From contig NC_135555.1 of assembly GCF_964340395.1 (NCBI RefSeq), positions 16,240,746 through 16,304,745 of the forward strand: a DNA stretch of 64,000 nt, given 5' to 3'. The DNA is from Glandiceps talaboti (taxonomy: Eukaryota; Hemichordata; Enteropneusta; Spengelidae). How positions within the stretch are numbered: position 1 is the stretch's first letter; every line of letters begins with the position of its first letter. Shown here piece after piece: positions 36,630-47,500 of this stretch. The notes beneath the pieces were generated by a model that saw only the letters and a list, made by a program, of their open reading frames with translations, had not been told where the DNA came from and did no database searches. A program made the translations under genes and the position numbers.

Positions 36630-36914
36630 AAACTGAATGCCTCCCGTAATACATGCATTGATGGTAAATAAGTGCATGTGTCCATTACAGTTTGGTGATG
36701 TAGCTTATAATCTTATTGCTTCATTTCCATAATTAATGATTTTTTTTCGATGATTAGACAAATTGAATATATTAAGTGTGCAAGGTCAAATTTCGCATAG
36801 TTTCATATAATTAATTTTCCAGTTAAGGGTACATCCTGTATGATAGCTGTAACTCAGAATTTTACATTTATTTTCAACAATGAATGTACCCTTTATACGG
36901 GAGGCAGTCAGTTT
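36630..36914. mobile_element. MITE-like element with AAACTGAATGCCTCCCGTA ends
   Basis: This 285-bp element has 19-bp ends that are reverse complements with one mismatch (36630-36648 and 36896-36914). The inside resembles part of the 145-bp tandem repeat (TAATTAATGATTTT, TTTAGTGATGTAGCTTATA-like words). Pieces of the same end occur at about 1512-1530, 2008-2030 and 3150-3170. These ends may therefore bound the family whose core is the 145-bp repeat. Confidence 0.65.
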
Positions 36915-38327
36915 CAATCTGGTTCATTAATGTGAGGACATGCACGTTTCCAATAACTTGGAGAGCAGCTCTATGCATAATTCATACCCCCCCCCCCCCC
37001 ATCTAACTTCAGTTTGTAATTAGAATATTGTAAAAATCTTGCCACAGGAGCAATTGTGTCGTTTGAACTTCAATCGAAATACTCTGTTCTTTCTGTATCA
37101 ATAGTACTAGTCTAATTCATGTCAATGATTCATGAAGAGCACGTGATATTATTGCCTTGCCCTCCTTAAAGCAGGTCGGGGAAGGCCCGTGTTTGTAAAC
37201 ATTGCAGGTATAACAACGTGTGACGCATGAAAAAAATAATAGGACGTATTGGAACGACAGACGTCACCAGTCATCAAAAAAGGGAACATTTCCTCTCGAT
37301 GTGAGGTAAGAGTTGTTTATGCACATGTTTTGTCATGTTGAGTGGGGACTAGTGTCTTCATAGTCGTCGTCTCTGGGCCGTTGACGTCATTGTGCATCAT
37401 TCTGGATTCGGCAACGTAAACGCAGACTGCAAACCTCAGACCCAGACATGCATACTATACTAAGCAAGGCAGTGGTGTTGACAAATATCAAAACCATCCC
37501 TAGATTAGATTTTCAGACCAAAATATTCACTTAACAGCGATGTGTTATTTTTCTTTTCCTTGGAATTTAGCTAACCCTGCTTTCTGAATGTTTTGGTCGA
37601 CTTGATATATATATATAGAGAGAGAGGGAGGTGGGGGGGGGGCAACATACGTATGCTACTATAATTTTAATGAGTCAACCTGTCTATAGTTAAAACCATG
37701 CATGTTTTACTGATTGGAGATGTGAGGTCACAAACAAAGTATATACAAATATTTTTATGACATAGGGAGATCTTCTAAAACCTAAAGCCCACGCCATATT
37801 GTCCAGGTCTAACATATTCTGTCCAGGAGAATGCTTTGTACTGAGAAACAATCCTTCATATTGATTTGCTAGTAAATGATCGACCAACTTTTAAAATATG
37901 ACACATTCTGAACCATTTTACTACCAAACCAGCGTGAGTATAGCGTTTCAATTAGTCGGCACCATGTTTTAACATCTCACACACCGTTTTTTTAAAAAGA
38001 ATTACACGAACAAAGTACAGGCACTCACGGTAACATTACATTTGATGTTACTGTGCGCACAAATAAACAGTTTTGTGTTTGAATTGTCCTTGTTTCATCG
38101 GACTGTGACGTTGATTTGTGTTCACAGTGAGATAAAATTTATCACCAGTATCTGTACTTTTTCACCCTTAACGGTAACAAAAATCGTTCTGTGAGACGTC
38201 TCCAAAGTCACTTTCATTAATTGTTCGCCACTTGTGGCATGATTTTGAGATGTACTTTATATTATTAAAAGCAGTAAAAGTTTAATATTTCACAATAACT
38301 GATTAATTATAACTTCTTTTTTTACAG
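36915..38327 (+). other. Non-coding region with possible first exon ending at 37305
   Basis: A C-run lies at 36987-37000. GATGTGAG then GTAAGAG at 37305/37306 is a good 5' splice site and could pair with the acceptor at 38327 (intron about 1.0 kb). Nothing else was recognised; the frame at 37690-37887 has no motif. Confidence 0.3.
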
Positions 38328-38455
38328 CTGAAATGGACAGAATATCGCTAGCAGTATTTACAGTTGCAGTAATCACTGTTTTGTTCGTTGCATTCATTAT
38401 ACTGTACCGGATTGTAACACGTCAAACTGCATCAACATGTAGGCGAACTTACCAG
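38328..38455 (+). CDS. Possible first coding exon of a single-pass membrane protein
   Basis: The stretch is bounded by a pyrimidine tract plus TTTACAG and by a donor, ACCAG then GTAATA. The ATG at 38333 opens 41 codons in one frame, ending exactly at a codon boundary. The peptide is a short polar start (MDRIS), a strong hydrophobic helix (LAVFTVAVITVLFVAFIILY) and a basic stretch (RIVTRQTASTCRRTYQ), the pattern of a signal anchor of a type II membrane protein. Read through, it stops within 13 codons. The next acceptor-like site (ATATTGCAG at about 38705) would add only TTI and a stop. It may be a 44-residue membrane peptide or the first exon of a longer gene whose other exons I cannot identify. 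Confidence 0.35.
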
Positions 38456-38545
38456 GTAATAATACTTTTGGTGCATAGTAAGATAATGCATTGAGTCAGA
38501 CATACTGTCAATAAATTACTGACTTACTTACATTTTTTGTCCTGC

Positions 38546-39153
<608 letters not shown>

Positions 39154-39222
39154 TAGGTGACCGAGCGGTTAGCATAATATGCCTCTTACCTCTTTAGCCT
39201 GGGTTCGTCGAACCCGCCAGAA
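39154..39222 (+). mobile_element. tRNA-like sequence, probably a SINE head or tRNA pseudogene
   Basis: GGTGACCGAGCGGTTAGCA resembles the D-arm/A-box of a Leu- or Ser-type tRNA. GGGTTCGTCGAACCCGCCAG resembles a T-arm/B-box with three extra bases. Spacing is near that of a tRNA, but a proper acceptor stem and anticodon arm cannot be closed, so I do not call a functional tRNA. No obvious SINE tail follows. Confidence 0.5.
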
Positions 39223-41912
39223 GTATAGTTCAACAGAAGAAATTGTGTTACCTAATATGCCTTCTACTCAGGCCGCTGTAAGATGTCAAACTATTAAAAA
39301 AAGTGAATCGTCACTGAAGAATACTTATTCAGGAAAATTGTGGTTTTATCAATTTGAAATTTGGGGTCACAGTTACTAGGTTCGTGGATTGGAGTAAGGA
39401 GGAAGTGAGAAACATGTTTGTGGCTTTTAAAAAGTGAAAATAAAATATGGCTAAAAGAAAGATTGATTTCAAGAGAAACTGTCAACATGATCGCATTTGA
39501 ACAATATTTTCTGTTTCCACTGTTCCAACAGACTAAATAAAACTTGTCAACTGTATTGGGATAAAAGTTAGTGTCAAATTTCTTATTTTAACTGTGCATT
39601 CAATTAGCCAGTAGCTTAAATGTGTACATGTCTCTAATGTATTAATAACAGCTATTGATACTTCAGATGTAACCTATTCATCCGTGTTTCATCAGTATGA
39701 CAACTTAATATGTCATTGCTATTTTTAACAATGAGAATAATGTTTTTCATTCTACTACAGCAAAGATAAAGGGAAAATCCACCTGTGTATTTTCACATAC
39801 TGATATGTTGTTTATTTACACATGTAAACCATATTGAAGTCCCCAAATTTGCTGACTCGGCTGTATAATTAAGAAATGTCATCACCTCGTTTGAAATGAA
39901 TATCTCCAAAAACGACTATATGTGAGTGTGGTGGCGGTGTAGTGGTGATATATAGTTCTGGCATTTCGCAATTATTTGATGTGCCTCTGGAAAATTAAAG
40001 TCCTTGATTTGGACGGTCCATTTTCAATCCCGTGGATAAATACTATCTAGAAGCCATGGTATTAAGACTTCCACTGTCTTTGTGACACGGGAATAATAAA
40101 CGAAATTCGCGTGTTGAACTTCCTTCTGTCCCACCACGAGTTTACAAGTCGGTTTGTCTACTTGTCGCATGTAGACTGTTTCACACTCTTTTAATCACTG
40201 TGGGGAAAATTGTCAAGATTTTGTTGCTTACAGACTAATTTTATCCTTTTGTGGGATTATTTTACAGTAATGCACAATGTTTTACATTTTGAATGGAACT
40301 GGTGACAGAGCTTAAAAGTCTCTGGTTCAATCTCAAGTTTAGTGTTATCAGATCAGCCATAAAGATTGCATAATAGGATTATTCTTTTACACAGGATTAT
40401 GTTTCCTATTGCTCTGCAAGACAACACTTTTCACACTTAAATTTGAAGTTAATCCGAACTGGACCTTTAATCTGTGACAGGAGAATTATATCCTATGCTC
40501 ATTTCCTGTAGAGGATAGATATGGCACGTGACACTGCCATCTCAGTTTTGCACAGTTCAAACAAAGTTTAGACCATTATACACAGTCAACAGCTGCTATT
40601 TATAACATGCAGTGCAGACTATACGTCATGAATCATCGGTTGCAGTTCAGGACTACAAATATACACATAACATTCACACACTAAACTAGTCTAGCTATGC
40701 ATGGCTAATTTATATTTACAAAATGACGAGAGAATCTTAAAACAGTTATCTGTGCTATTTACACTTTACTAGCTTCAGCCCCCCGCTTCAGCCATACATG
40801 GAATGGGGACTGGTCCGGTACAGAAGTGCCTCAAGCACTAATCGTACGCGAAGAGCTAGGTGTGAAGGGTTATGACCTTTGATGAACAGCTTGGAATTAC
40901 GTCACGTCGGTTGATAAACTTAATGTACTATGACGCGTTCAGTGTATCAAGGGGTAAATTTGACCATACACGCTAGCTCGGCAGTACACTTGCCTTAAAA
41001 ACACTTATTCATGTATGACATTGAATAAAAACTTTCCTCTCATCATATCACAACTGATAAGTGCGATTCACTGCATTGTTGTTAGACATGTTGATGGATT
41101 GACATGTTCCGATAATACATTGCCTATAACCCTAACCCCATCCGTAACTTTAACCTTAAACCTGACAGTAACAAATGTGGCAGTAATGGGATATGGAACA
41201 AGGGATATGGAACCGGTAGCAGCTATGGGTTGCCAAAATAAAAAATAAAATAATACAGTAAGAAAATACAATGAGTCACAATATATGTGATCCTTCCTCT
41301 CATCCCATTTTTTAAAAATATGGTCGTCCTTCGATAAACAGTTTGTAAAAAGTGACACCTCCCCCCCCCCTTCCATTCCCCGGCCTTTCCCATTGAAATT
41401 ACTGAAGGCTCCCTAATGGTAGGAAGCTTTCCATACGATGTGACCTAATTTCAAGTTGGATCATGTCCTTCAGAATCACTCTGGTATACTACTACCGTTG
41501 ATCTTTGAAGCATTCCTGCTACAGCTGGTGACGTTGGTTGAACAAACATGCTTTACTCATTATTTTGCTATCTTGTTATAGTCTCCACATTATGTCATTA
41601 AGTAAATATGGGTTGGCATGGTTATAAAAACAGAAAACAGAACAACATGTACGTTACTTATTTGTAACCGTTAATGTATTATCAAAGATGGAGGTATACA
41701 CACGAATCTAATGTAGCCCATATGGCTCAATGATGACAACGATGGTGTGAATAGAGTAGGTGAAGAGTTCACAAGCATTATTCAATACTGTTGTTGTGGG
41801 AAGAACACCACAATAATGTAATTAAATCTTTCATGAAAGAGGAAAGACCCTAGACGTTCGAGAGAGACTCTCCAACCTCTAAGGAATGACATCCTGGCAC
41901 GTATGCGGGCAC

Positions 41913-41974
<62 letters not shown>

Positions 41975-42295
41975 GCAGTGACACACATAACACAAGTGGA
42001 AAGAGGAAATGGGTAATTTATACACATAAGGCAAACTGGAACTGCATTAATATAGCAAGATCTTATTTACAACTAAAAAGGAAGGTGAAAACTTCCTTCA
42101 AATAATATTAAACTTTTATGACTAAAATTGCTGTGATAGTTTCCTTGGTTTTCGCCCCCTCCCCTCTTCACTCAGGAACCTCTTTATTGTGGCGGTCTGC
42201 GGGTAAGGAATGGTCATTCGTTCTTCTAGCGCATTTCAAATGTCAGTGGTGTGAAAGTACAAAGTGTTACGATTTAATGGAGTATCAGGTTGGAT
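39223..42295. other. Intergenic, no gene seen
   Basis: About 3 kb with no convincing exon. Frames at 41015-41248 and 41068-41376 overlap on opposite strands and lack motifs. A CCCTAACCCC/TAACCTTAAACC-like stretch at 41125-41165 is a degenerate simple repeat. Confidence 0.4.
41913..41974. repeat. (CAGA)n microsatellite
   Basis: About 15 perfect CAGA units. Confidence 0.95.
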
Positions 42296-42384
42296 TTATG
42301 TTTACATCTCGTTTTCACCCTTTACTGTTACAGTACTTCAAATAATTAAAATTAAAATCGGGAAACCATAAACAAACCACCAGG

Positions 42385-42680
42385 CTCGACAAAAATCTAC
42401 ACACTGCTACATTTAATCAGCCGGTATATTTCCAATGGTGCTATATTTTATCACCTGGCCGAACGACAATCTTACCAAGATTTCTACATTTTATCATACG
42501 GGTGAAAAATAACTTACTAACATTGCTACATTTTATCGTCTGACTCGACAAAATATCTATGTTGGTACTCAGACTATTTGGTGCTGTGAGGTTGGTAAGA
42601 GTTTTGTTGCGCCAGATGATAAAATGTACAACTGATGGTAAGATTGTTGTTGAGCCCGACGATAAAATGATGAAGTGCGA
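42385..42680. repeat. Array of short units containing GATAAAATGTAGCA and its complement
   Basis: Units of about 50-60 bases alternate CTACATTTTATC(A/G)TCTGG with CGACAAAATCTTACCAACAT-like text. In the first half they read one way and in the second half (from about 42590) the opposite way, so the array is itself a palindrome. It is repeated in the right arm at 63625-63930. Confidence 0.65.
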
Positions 42681-42865
42681 ACTTAAATACTAGTATATGG
42701 CATGATCATGAGATACCTAATAAAAAATAAACAGGATTACATGCCGTGAACCCATCAAACACTGATACATAACTGAAGAATGTAAATATATAGAGAAGGG
42801 ATCATTTTAGAATGGTACACAAATCAATGACAACCAGTATAATTTACCAATTTCACGTTGTTTTA

Positions 42866-43076
42866 ACTTGATATATGATATGAGATATGATATATATGAT
42901 ATGATATAATATATATGATATGATATGATATGATATGATATGATATGATATGATATGATATGATATGATATGATATATAATATAATATATTATAATATAA
43001 GATATGATATGATATGGTCTGGTATGATATGATATGATATATGATATGATATGATATGATGTGATTATGATATGAT
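42866..43076. repeat. (ATATG/GATAT) pentanucleotide tract
   Basis: About 210 bases mostly of TGATA/ATATG units with few interruptions. It directly abuts the short dispersed repeat at 43085-43120 (minus strand) and so looks like its 3' simple-sequence tail. The corresponding right-arm tract is much shorter (63300-63390). Confidence 0.9.
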
Positions 43077-43084
43077 AAACTACT

Positions 43085-43120
43085 ATCCATCAAGCGATGC
43101 TCACTGGTGCTTTTAAATAA
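43085..43120 (-). repeat. Short dispersed repeat 3' end (minus copy)
   Basis: Reads, on the minus strand, AGCACCAGTGAGCATCGC and TTGATGGAT. It matches 4848-4911 and 63245-63275. Confidence 0.55.
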
Positions 43121-43431
43121 ATACTGTTACAAATACGCCTCCTCGAAAAAGGTCCGTAGTAAGTCTTTACTGGAAAATCTCAATAATGGGAGTGGACAGC
43201 GGTTGGCAGTTGGTCCACAGTGTTGTGGCGGCGTATATGTGAACCGTGGGTGTTACATGATGATTTCAGTGAATGCAAAGATCTACAGCAAGGTATTCAT
43301 ATATAACTTGTAATAGGATAAGCGAAGCAAATATATGTCATCATGGTGGCACTGAATTGAAACTAAGAGACTCGCTGGTATATTGCAAATATTGAAACTG
43401 GTGGTACCGGTAAGTTACTGATGTTTGTGCT

Positions 43432-44121
43432 TCATTTCAAAGACATTGTATAAAAACATATGTCATATTGACAAAACAGCGTACTCTTGTGTGTTGTCTT
43501 ATACATTTTGAAACCCTTCTTCACATACAACCTTCTCGGCGGTATCATTACATACATAGTGTCCAGTAACACCTCGTGATAGCCATGTTGAATAACAAAG
43601 TCTACCAAAGTATCTACCAATTTACTTCCTAACCCCAGTCTCCGGTATTCATTCGAAACACTCATTGTGTGCAACTCTGCTTTCGTAGGATCTAATTCAT
43701 TTTCTTTCACACAGATTGTACCGACTATTTTTCCATTGTGTTCGGCAACCCAGAAGTGATTCCTTGGTTTATCTATGTAGTATGCCTTTATGTTTTTCAG
43801 ATCAGACTGGAGACGACCAGAAATGTACATTTTCTTCTCAACAACACAAGATAAGTATAGGGCTAGTATTATTACCATGACAACAAACATTGTGACATTT
43901 TGTGATTGGAAGAACGACCAAGAAGCTATTATTCCTGCCAAGATGCTCGCCCACACCGAGACGTAGCGAAATTGCGATTTAAAGGTAGTGAATGTGTACT
44001 CATATATTATAGCACAGAACATAGTTCTCACGTCTTGTCCATCGGCCTCTGAGAAACTTCGAATAATGATCTCCCCTGCGGTTGTTTTGTATGTAAGCTT
44101 CTGAAGATTTCCAACGTTCAT
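43432..44121 (-). CDS. NAT8/camello-like GNAT acetyltransferase, subfamily C, copy 1
   Basis: This 229-residue protein on the minus strand starts MNVGNLQKLTYKTTAGEIII, a slightly longer N-terminus than in A and B. Membrane segments are at about 55-94. NHFWVAEHNGKIVGT is at 121-135, CVKENELDP at 137-145, AELHTMSV at 148-155 with histidine replacing the usual leucine or methionine, acetyl-CoA loop RRLGLG at 160-165, and LYVKKGF at 198-204. The C-terminal DICFYTMSL at 220-228 keeps the signature. A clear splice acceptor (CTTCTTTTTTCCAG) lies 16 bases before the ATG, so this exon has a short 5' UTR of its own. It lies in the left arm of the inverted duplication; the partner at 62206 differs at about two dozen residues. 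It is an ER-membrane acetyl-CoA N-acetyltransferase by family; substrate unknown. Confidence 0.9.
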   Translation of the reverse strand: MNVGNLQKLTYKTTAGEIIIRSFSEADGQDVRTMFCAIIYEYTFTTFKSQFRYVSVWASILAGIIASWSFFQSQNVTMFVVMVIILALYLSCVVEKKMYISGRLQSDLKNIKAYYIDKPRNHFWVAEHNGKIVGTICVKENELDPTKAELHTMSVSNEYRRLGLGSKLVDTLVDFVIQHGYHEVLLDTMYVMIPPRRLYVKKGFKMYKTTHKSTLFCQYDICFYTMSLK

Positions 44122-44846
44122 TTTGTTTGTCGAAAGTCTGGAAAAAAGAAGAGATGGGGGAATGGCTGTATCATACTTTCTTATAAATCATTTGAAAGAA
44201 TATTGTTTCTAGATTCTACTTCCATGATTTTAATGTTCGTCACACACGTCCCTTCATGACGTCATCTAACGTCTGCGTCTGACAGTACATGACAAATGGT
44301 GTATCAACATAAACTACTCTTGATAACTGATCGTGCTCTGTATTCGTGGTGTTCAAGTTTATGAATGACAGCTGTAGGTGTGGGTGACCAAACGCCTACA
44401 TTTTAGTGTACTGTAAGTGTAAACACTATATTTTAGTCCTTGGATGAAATTTCAAATTCAAACGAAGCCACCATTAATAACGATCGACATGTCTTTGTTA
44501 ATCAAGAGTTCTTGAGATTTGAAGCCACAGCTATAGCATCTAGACTTTAACTGAACAGGCTGGGAAAGCTGTTTGGGAAGGTTGTATGGAGAGAGGAGGG
44601 ATGTAATCACCCCAATTACGCTTTGTCCATGACTTTATAGTATTCACAACACACCAGAAATTCGGTCGTAGGACAACTTACCCCTGTACTGAGGTATTCG
44701 CATATTACTTCTTGTGGAATGGCCCTCGTTGGTTATGTCTTTATGTTTGCCTTCAGAACAACAATCGACTACATTTACGTGTATGAACGCATATGCTACA
44801 AATTCTGACTAAAAGTGTAGTCTTTAAATATTAACACACAAAGTCC

Positions 44847-44972
44847 TAGTCCTGCTGGCAGACATAGTACAGGACTTGATTCTTACATTGTCCCTAAACA
44901 AGAATGAGAAGGAATGGGATATTGTCTGAATCAAGTCCCGACTTTATAATACTTCGTCTGCAAGCAGCACAA
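44847..44972. mobile_element. MITE-like element, family 2, degraded right end
   Basis: Begins TAGTCCTGCTGGCAGAC and ends GTCTGCAAGCAGCACAAAC, where GACTA has decayed. The same element, reverse-complemented with its host arm, sits at 61250-61369 and again at 57230-57353. Confidence 0.7.
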
Positions 44973-45045
44973 ACTCATGCATGGTATGATTGTGGGCCAT
45001 GGTACGCCGTCTTGTAGTCAGTCTTGCTATTTTCAGGCAATATTT

Positions 45046-45247
45046 TTGCTATTGACTGTCCTGTGGTCACCAAATACTCATAAAGCTTGCCAAAATACGC
45101 CATTTATTTCTCTCGAATACAGAGAGAAAGTAACAAACAGGGCGATATGTTTGCTATTGACTGTCCTGTGGTCTCCGAATACTCATAAAGCTTGCCAAAA
45201 TACGCCACTTATTTCTGTCGAATACAGAGAGAAAGTAACAAACAGAA
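45046..45247. repeat. Two tandem copies of a 104-bp unit
   Basis: TTGCTATTGACTGTCCTGTG and the following bases to GAAAGTAACAAACAG occur twice in direct order with only a few substitutions. The homologous places at 57045-57135 and 61065-61160 have one copy, so this duplication is private to the left arm and recent. Confidence 0.85.
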
Positions 45248-45949
45248 AGTTGTGCTACATACCCTTCGTCAGTCATGATGTGCATTAAAGTGAATAGCAA
45301 AACAGGATAATAAAGTGCAAGGGTCATACCACAGGTCACAGTCGACATTATACATTATTCATTGTAATATGAGTGTCGCAGATATTGGCGACGCTTTTAA
45401 TCACGCCATCTACGACAGTTTATGCTATAGTGCTGTCTCTGGGTGTTAATATAAATGCTACACTAGGTCTGGCAATATAATATGCCCTCCGAAAAAAAAA
45501 TGCCGGAGTTCTTGAGGCTCAAATTTCAAGACAGAATCTTTTTTAATTATTTGAAAACGACGTCACACACATTCAGCAACCTAGTGTAAATTTATCAGCG
45601 TATGTAATTAACTGTACATTACAACATTGTCGTGTCTCTATCGTGAAAGGTGCCGTCAATTGTCTTCTTGCTTATTCTAAAATCAACGGAAACATTTCGT
45701 TTTCTGGGTCGACTGAAATTTTACTGACGTTACTTGCTACATTTCAATGTTTGATGAGACGTACCTTTAGAAGGAACAGAAGTAGTATTCTTAGAAGGGT
45801 CTCAGACCACTAAAGAACTACGCTTAACAATAGTTATTTTACCCTTAAATCTAAAGTGAACACTATCTAGGCTGTGTGTAGTAAGTTACTTGCTACTCTC
45901 AATTTCCGACAATCCTCCTTTAATTAACGTTCAATATCAGCAGCTTACG

Positions 45950-46235
45950 GTGTGTTTGAGGCAAGACGAGAAAGATCAAGACACAGTACAGGAGAGTTGT
46001 TGACATTGAGTGTTGCTAAGGGTTACCAGAATTTAGGATTGGTAGTAAACTAGTCGATGCTGTAATAGACTTTGCAGTGTAAAGTAACTATCGTAAACTA
46101 TTTCTACAGACAAGCTATACAATGTTTCCTGCAAGAAGGCTGTCTCAAGCTATAGGATGTGCACAAAGTGTTCGTGTATGTTGGCTATGTTGAATTTTGT
46201 AGATATTTAGTGGAATTGTGTGAACATAATGTAAC
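45950..46235 (+). pseudogene. Truncated NAT8-like acetyltransferase pseudogene, subfamily B
   Basis: Only the 3' part remains, matching codons about 133-228 of the gene at 50190. It reads CLRQDEKD, then a damaged AELxTLSVAKGY, a one-base loss in the acetyl-CoA loop (AATTTAGGATTGGTAG where the intact gene has AATTTAGGAATTGGGAG), an internal stop after DFAV, then MFPARRL followed by a damaged stretch, and finally VELCEHN. The 5' end is cut exactly where the left arm of the inverted duplication ends (about 45945). A (CATA)n tract follows, as for intact B genes. Confidence 0.85.
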
Positions 46236-46280
46236 AACAGTATTAAGTGCATAATATATTCATGCATGCATTGACACTCA

Positions 46281-46402
46281 CACACATACATACATACATA
46301 CATACATACATACATACATACATACATACATACATACATACATGCATGCATGCATGCATGCATGCATGCATGCATACATACATACATACATACATACATA
46401 CA

Positions 46403-46438
<36 letters not shown>

Positions 46439-46440
46439 TA
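46281..46440. repeat. (CATA)n/(CATG)n microsatellite
   Basis: About 160 bases, following the B-type pseudogene in the same relative place as in intact B units. Confidence 0.95.
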
Positions 46441-46749
46441 CCAGAGATCGTTCATTGACTTTTTATGTATACAATATAATCCACACTCTAAATGTGTGTA
46501 ATATAACTTTACAATCTGTACTGATGTATAAGTACAGTCAGTTTCGAGTTGCCGTTCACCAGCTCTATTGCATTATCCAACCACGCAGAAGAAACTGCAC
46601 ATTTGTCCATGTGCATCAATTTGCCCTCTGCATATAGTTGCAGTATGTAGCATGATCAAAGCAACACGGTTACATCAACATGGAGGTAAAAATATATAGG
46701 TGTTGTCTTCTGGTTAGTCTTATGGATTGGGTTCCATCCGTCCGACCGT

Positions 46750-47020
46750 CCGTCCATTTCAAACTTGGTACAGGGGCAACATACTATGGCATACATATGC
46801 ACGTCAATTTGTTTCATGATACGATCCAATATGGCCGCCTAGCAGCCATTTTGTTTGCGAATTTTCCCTGTCCAAAGCCATAACTCAGACATGCTTGAAC
46901 AGATCTCATTCAAAGTTGGTATTGGCACAGTGTTCTATGACATACATGTGCATATCCATTTTCATTCGTCATGGTACAATCCGATATGGCTGCCTGGTAG
47001 CCATTTTGTTGGCACAGTAA
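46750..47020. repeat. Two degenerate copies of an about 150-bp unit with ATGGCNGCCNNGNAGCCATT
   Basis: TTCAAACTTGGTACAGGGGC at 46758 corresponds to TTCAAAGTTGGTATTGGCAC at 46910. CCAATATGGCCGCCTAGCAG at 46827 corresponds to CCGATATGGCTGCCTGGTAG at 46980. Such units are common in dispersed invertebrate repeats. Confidence 0.65.
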
Positions 47021-47500
47021 GCCCAATCATAGCGGGGAGTATGTCATTCTCAATGACTTGTTTAGTTTATGTTCTGTGCTCGAATCATTAATTATGACCT
47101 TTCAATGCCCTTTGGATTACCATATATAAGGATCACTTGTTAATGTTTAACTAACTCGTCTCATATCATCTCCTCGATTTCAACTCGTCCCATGTCACCC
47201 ATATTACGCCAGAGCTAATGTTATGTTAATTCACCCAGACGGCATCCTAAATATCCAAAAAGTTTGAAGAACTAACTAATGGTCGTTATAGATTATCTAA
47301 AAGACATACTTTACGATGTCAAGTATAGGGTCGAAACACTGTAAAAAGACATTCATATGTAAAAGTTATAGCAAAGATTGAAATCTGTGGGGAAAACTAC
47401 TTTTTGTAATTATCCACACGTGTAGAAATCGGTGTAGAAAATGGGCTAAGTGGAAAATGGGGCGATTAAGTTATATGTGTACATATAATATGGAACAATG
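47021..47500. other. Intergenic, no gene seen
   Basis: Nothing recognised. Confidence 0.35.

Larger units (their letters stand above)
42300..45950 (-). repeat. Left arm of a large inverted duplication
   Basis: From about TCTCGTTTTCACCCTTTACT at 42308 to the CAGCAGCTTA near 45945, this stretch matches, in reverse complement and in the same order, the sequence from about 60245 to the window end. Matching landmarks, left then right, are: the GATAAAATGTAG repeats (42385-42680; 63625-63930), the pentanucleotide tract (42866-43076; 63300-63390), the acetyltransferase gene (43432-44121; 62206-62895), the element at 44847 (61250), and the AATTTCCGACA/GGAGGAATGTCGG block (45900; 60280). The arms differ by many substitutions and indels, including an extra 104-bp tandem copy here. 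Confidence 0.9.
44140..45950 (-). other. Upstream flank of the minus-strand gene (left arm)
   Basis: No other gene is seen. This flank exists in three copies: here (inverted), at about 60390-62190 in front of the gene at 62206, and at about 56335-57930 with no gene after it. It may hold the promoter and 5' UTR exon of subfamily C genes, but no exon boundary can be proven. Confidence 0.5.

Noticed and set aside
39154-39222. Functional tRNA gene
   Set aside because: A-box and B-box-like parts are present, but the T-loop has extra bases and no acceptor or anticodon stem can be paired.
41125-41165. Telomere-like CCCTAA/TTAACC repeats
   Set aside because: Only a few irregular units with no tandem TTAGGG array.
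42385-42680. CRISPR-like array
   Set aside because: Units are degenerate and change direction midway, spacers are not unique, and the DNA is eukaryotic.
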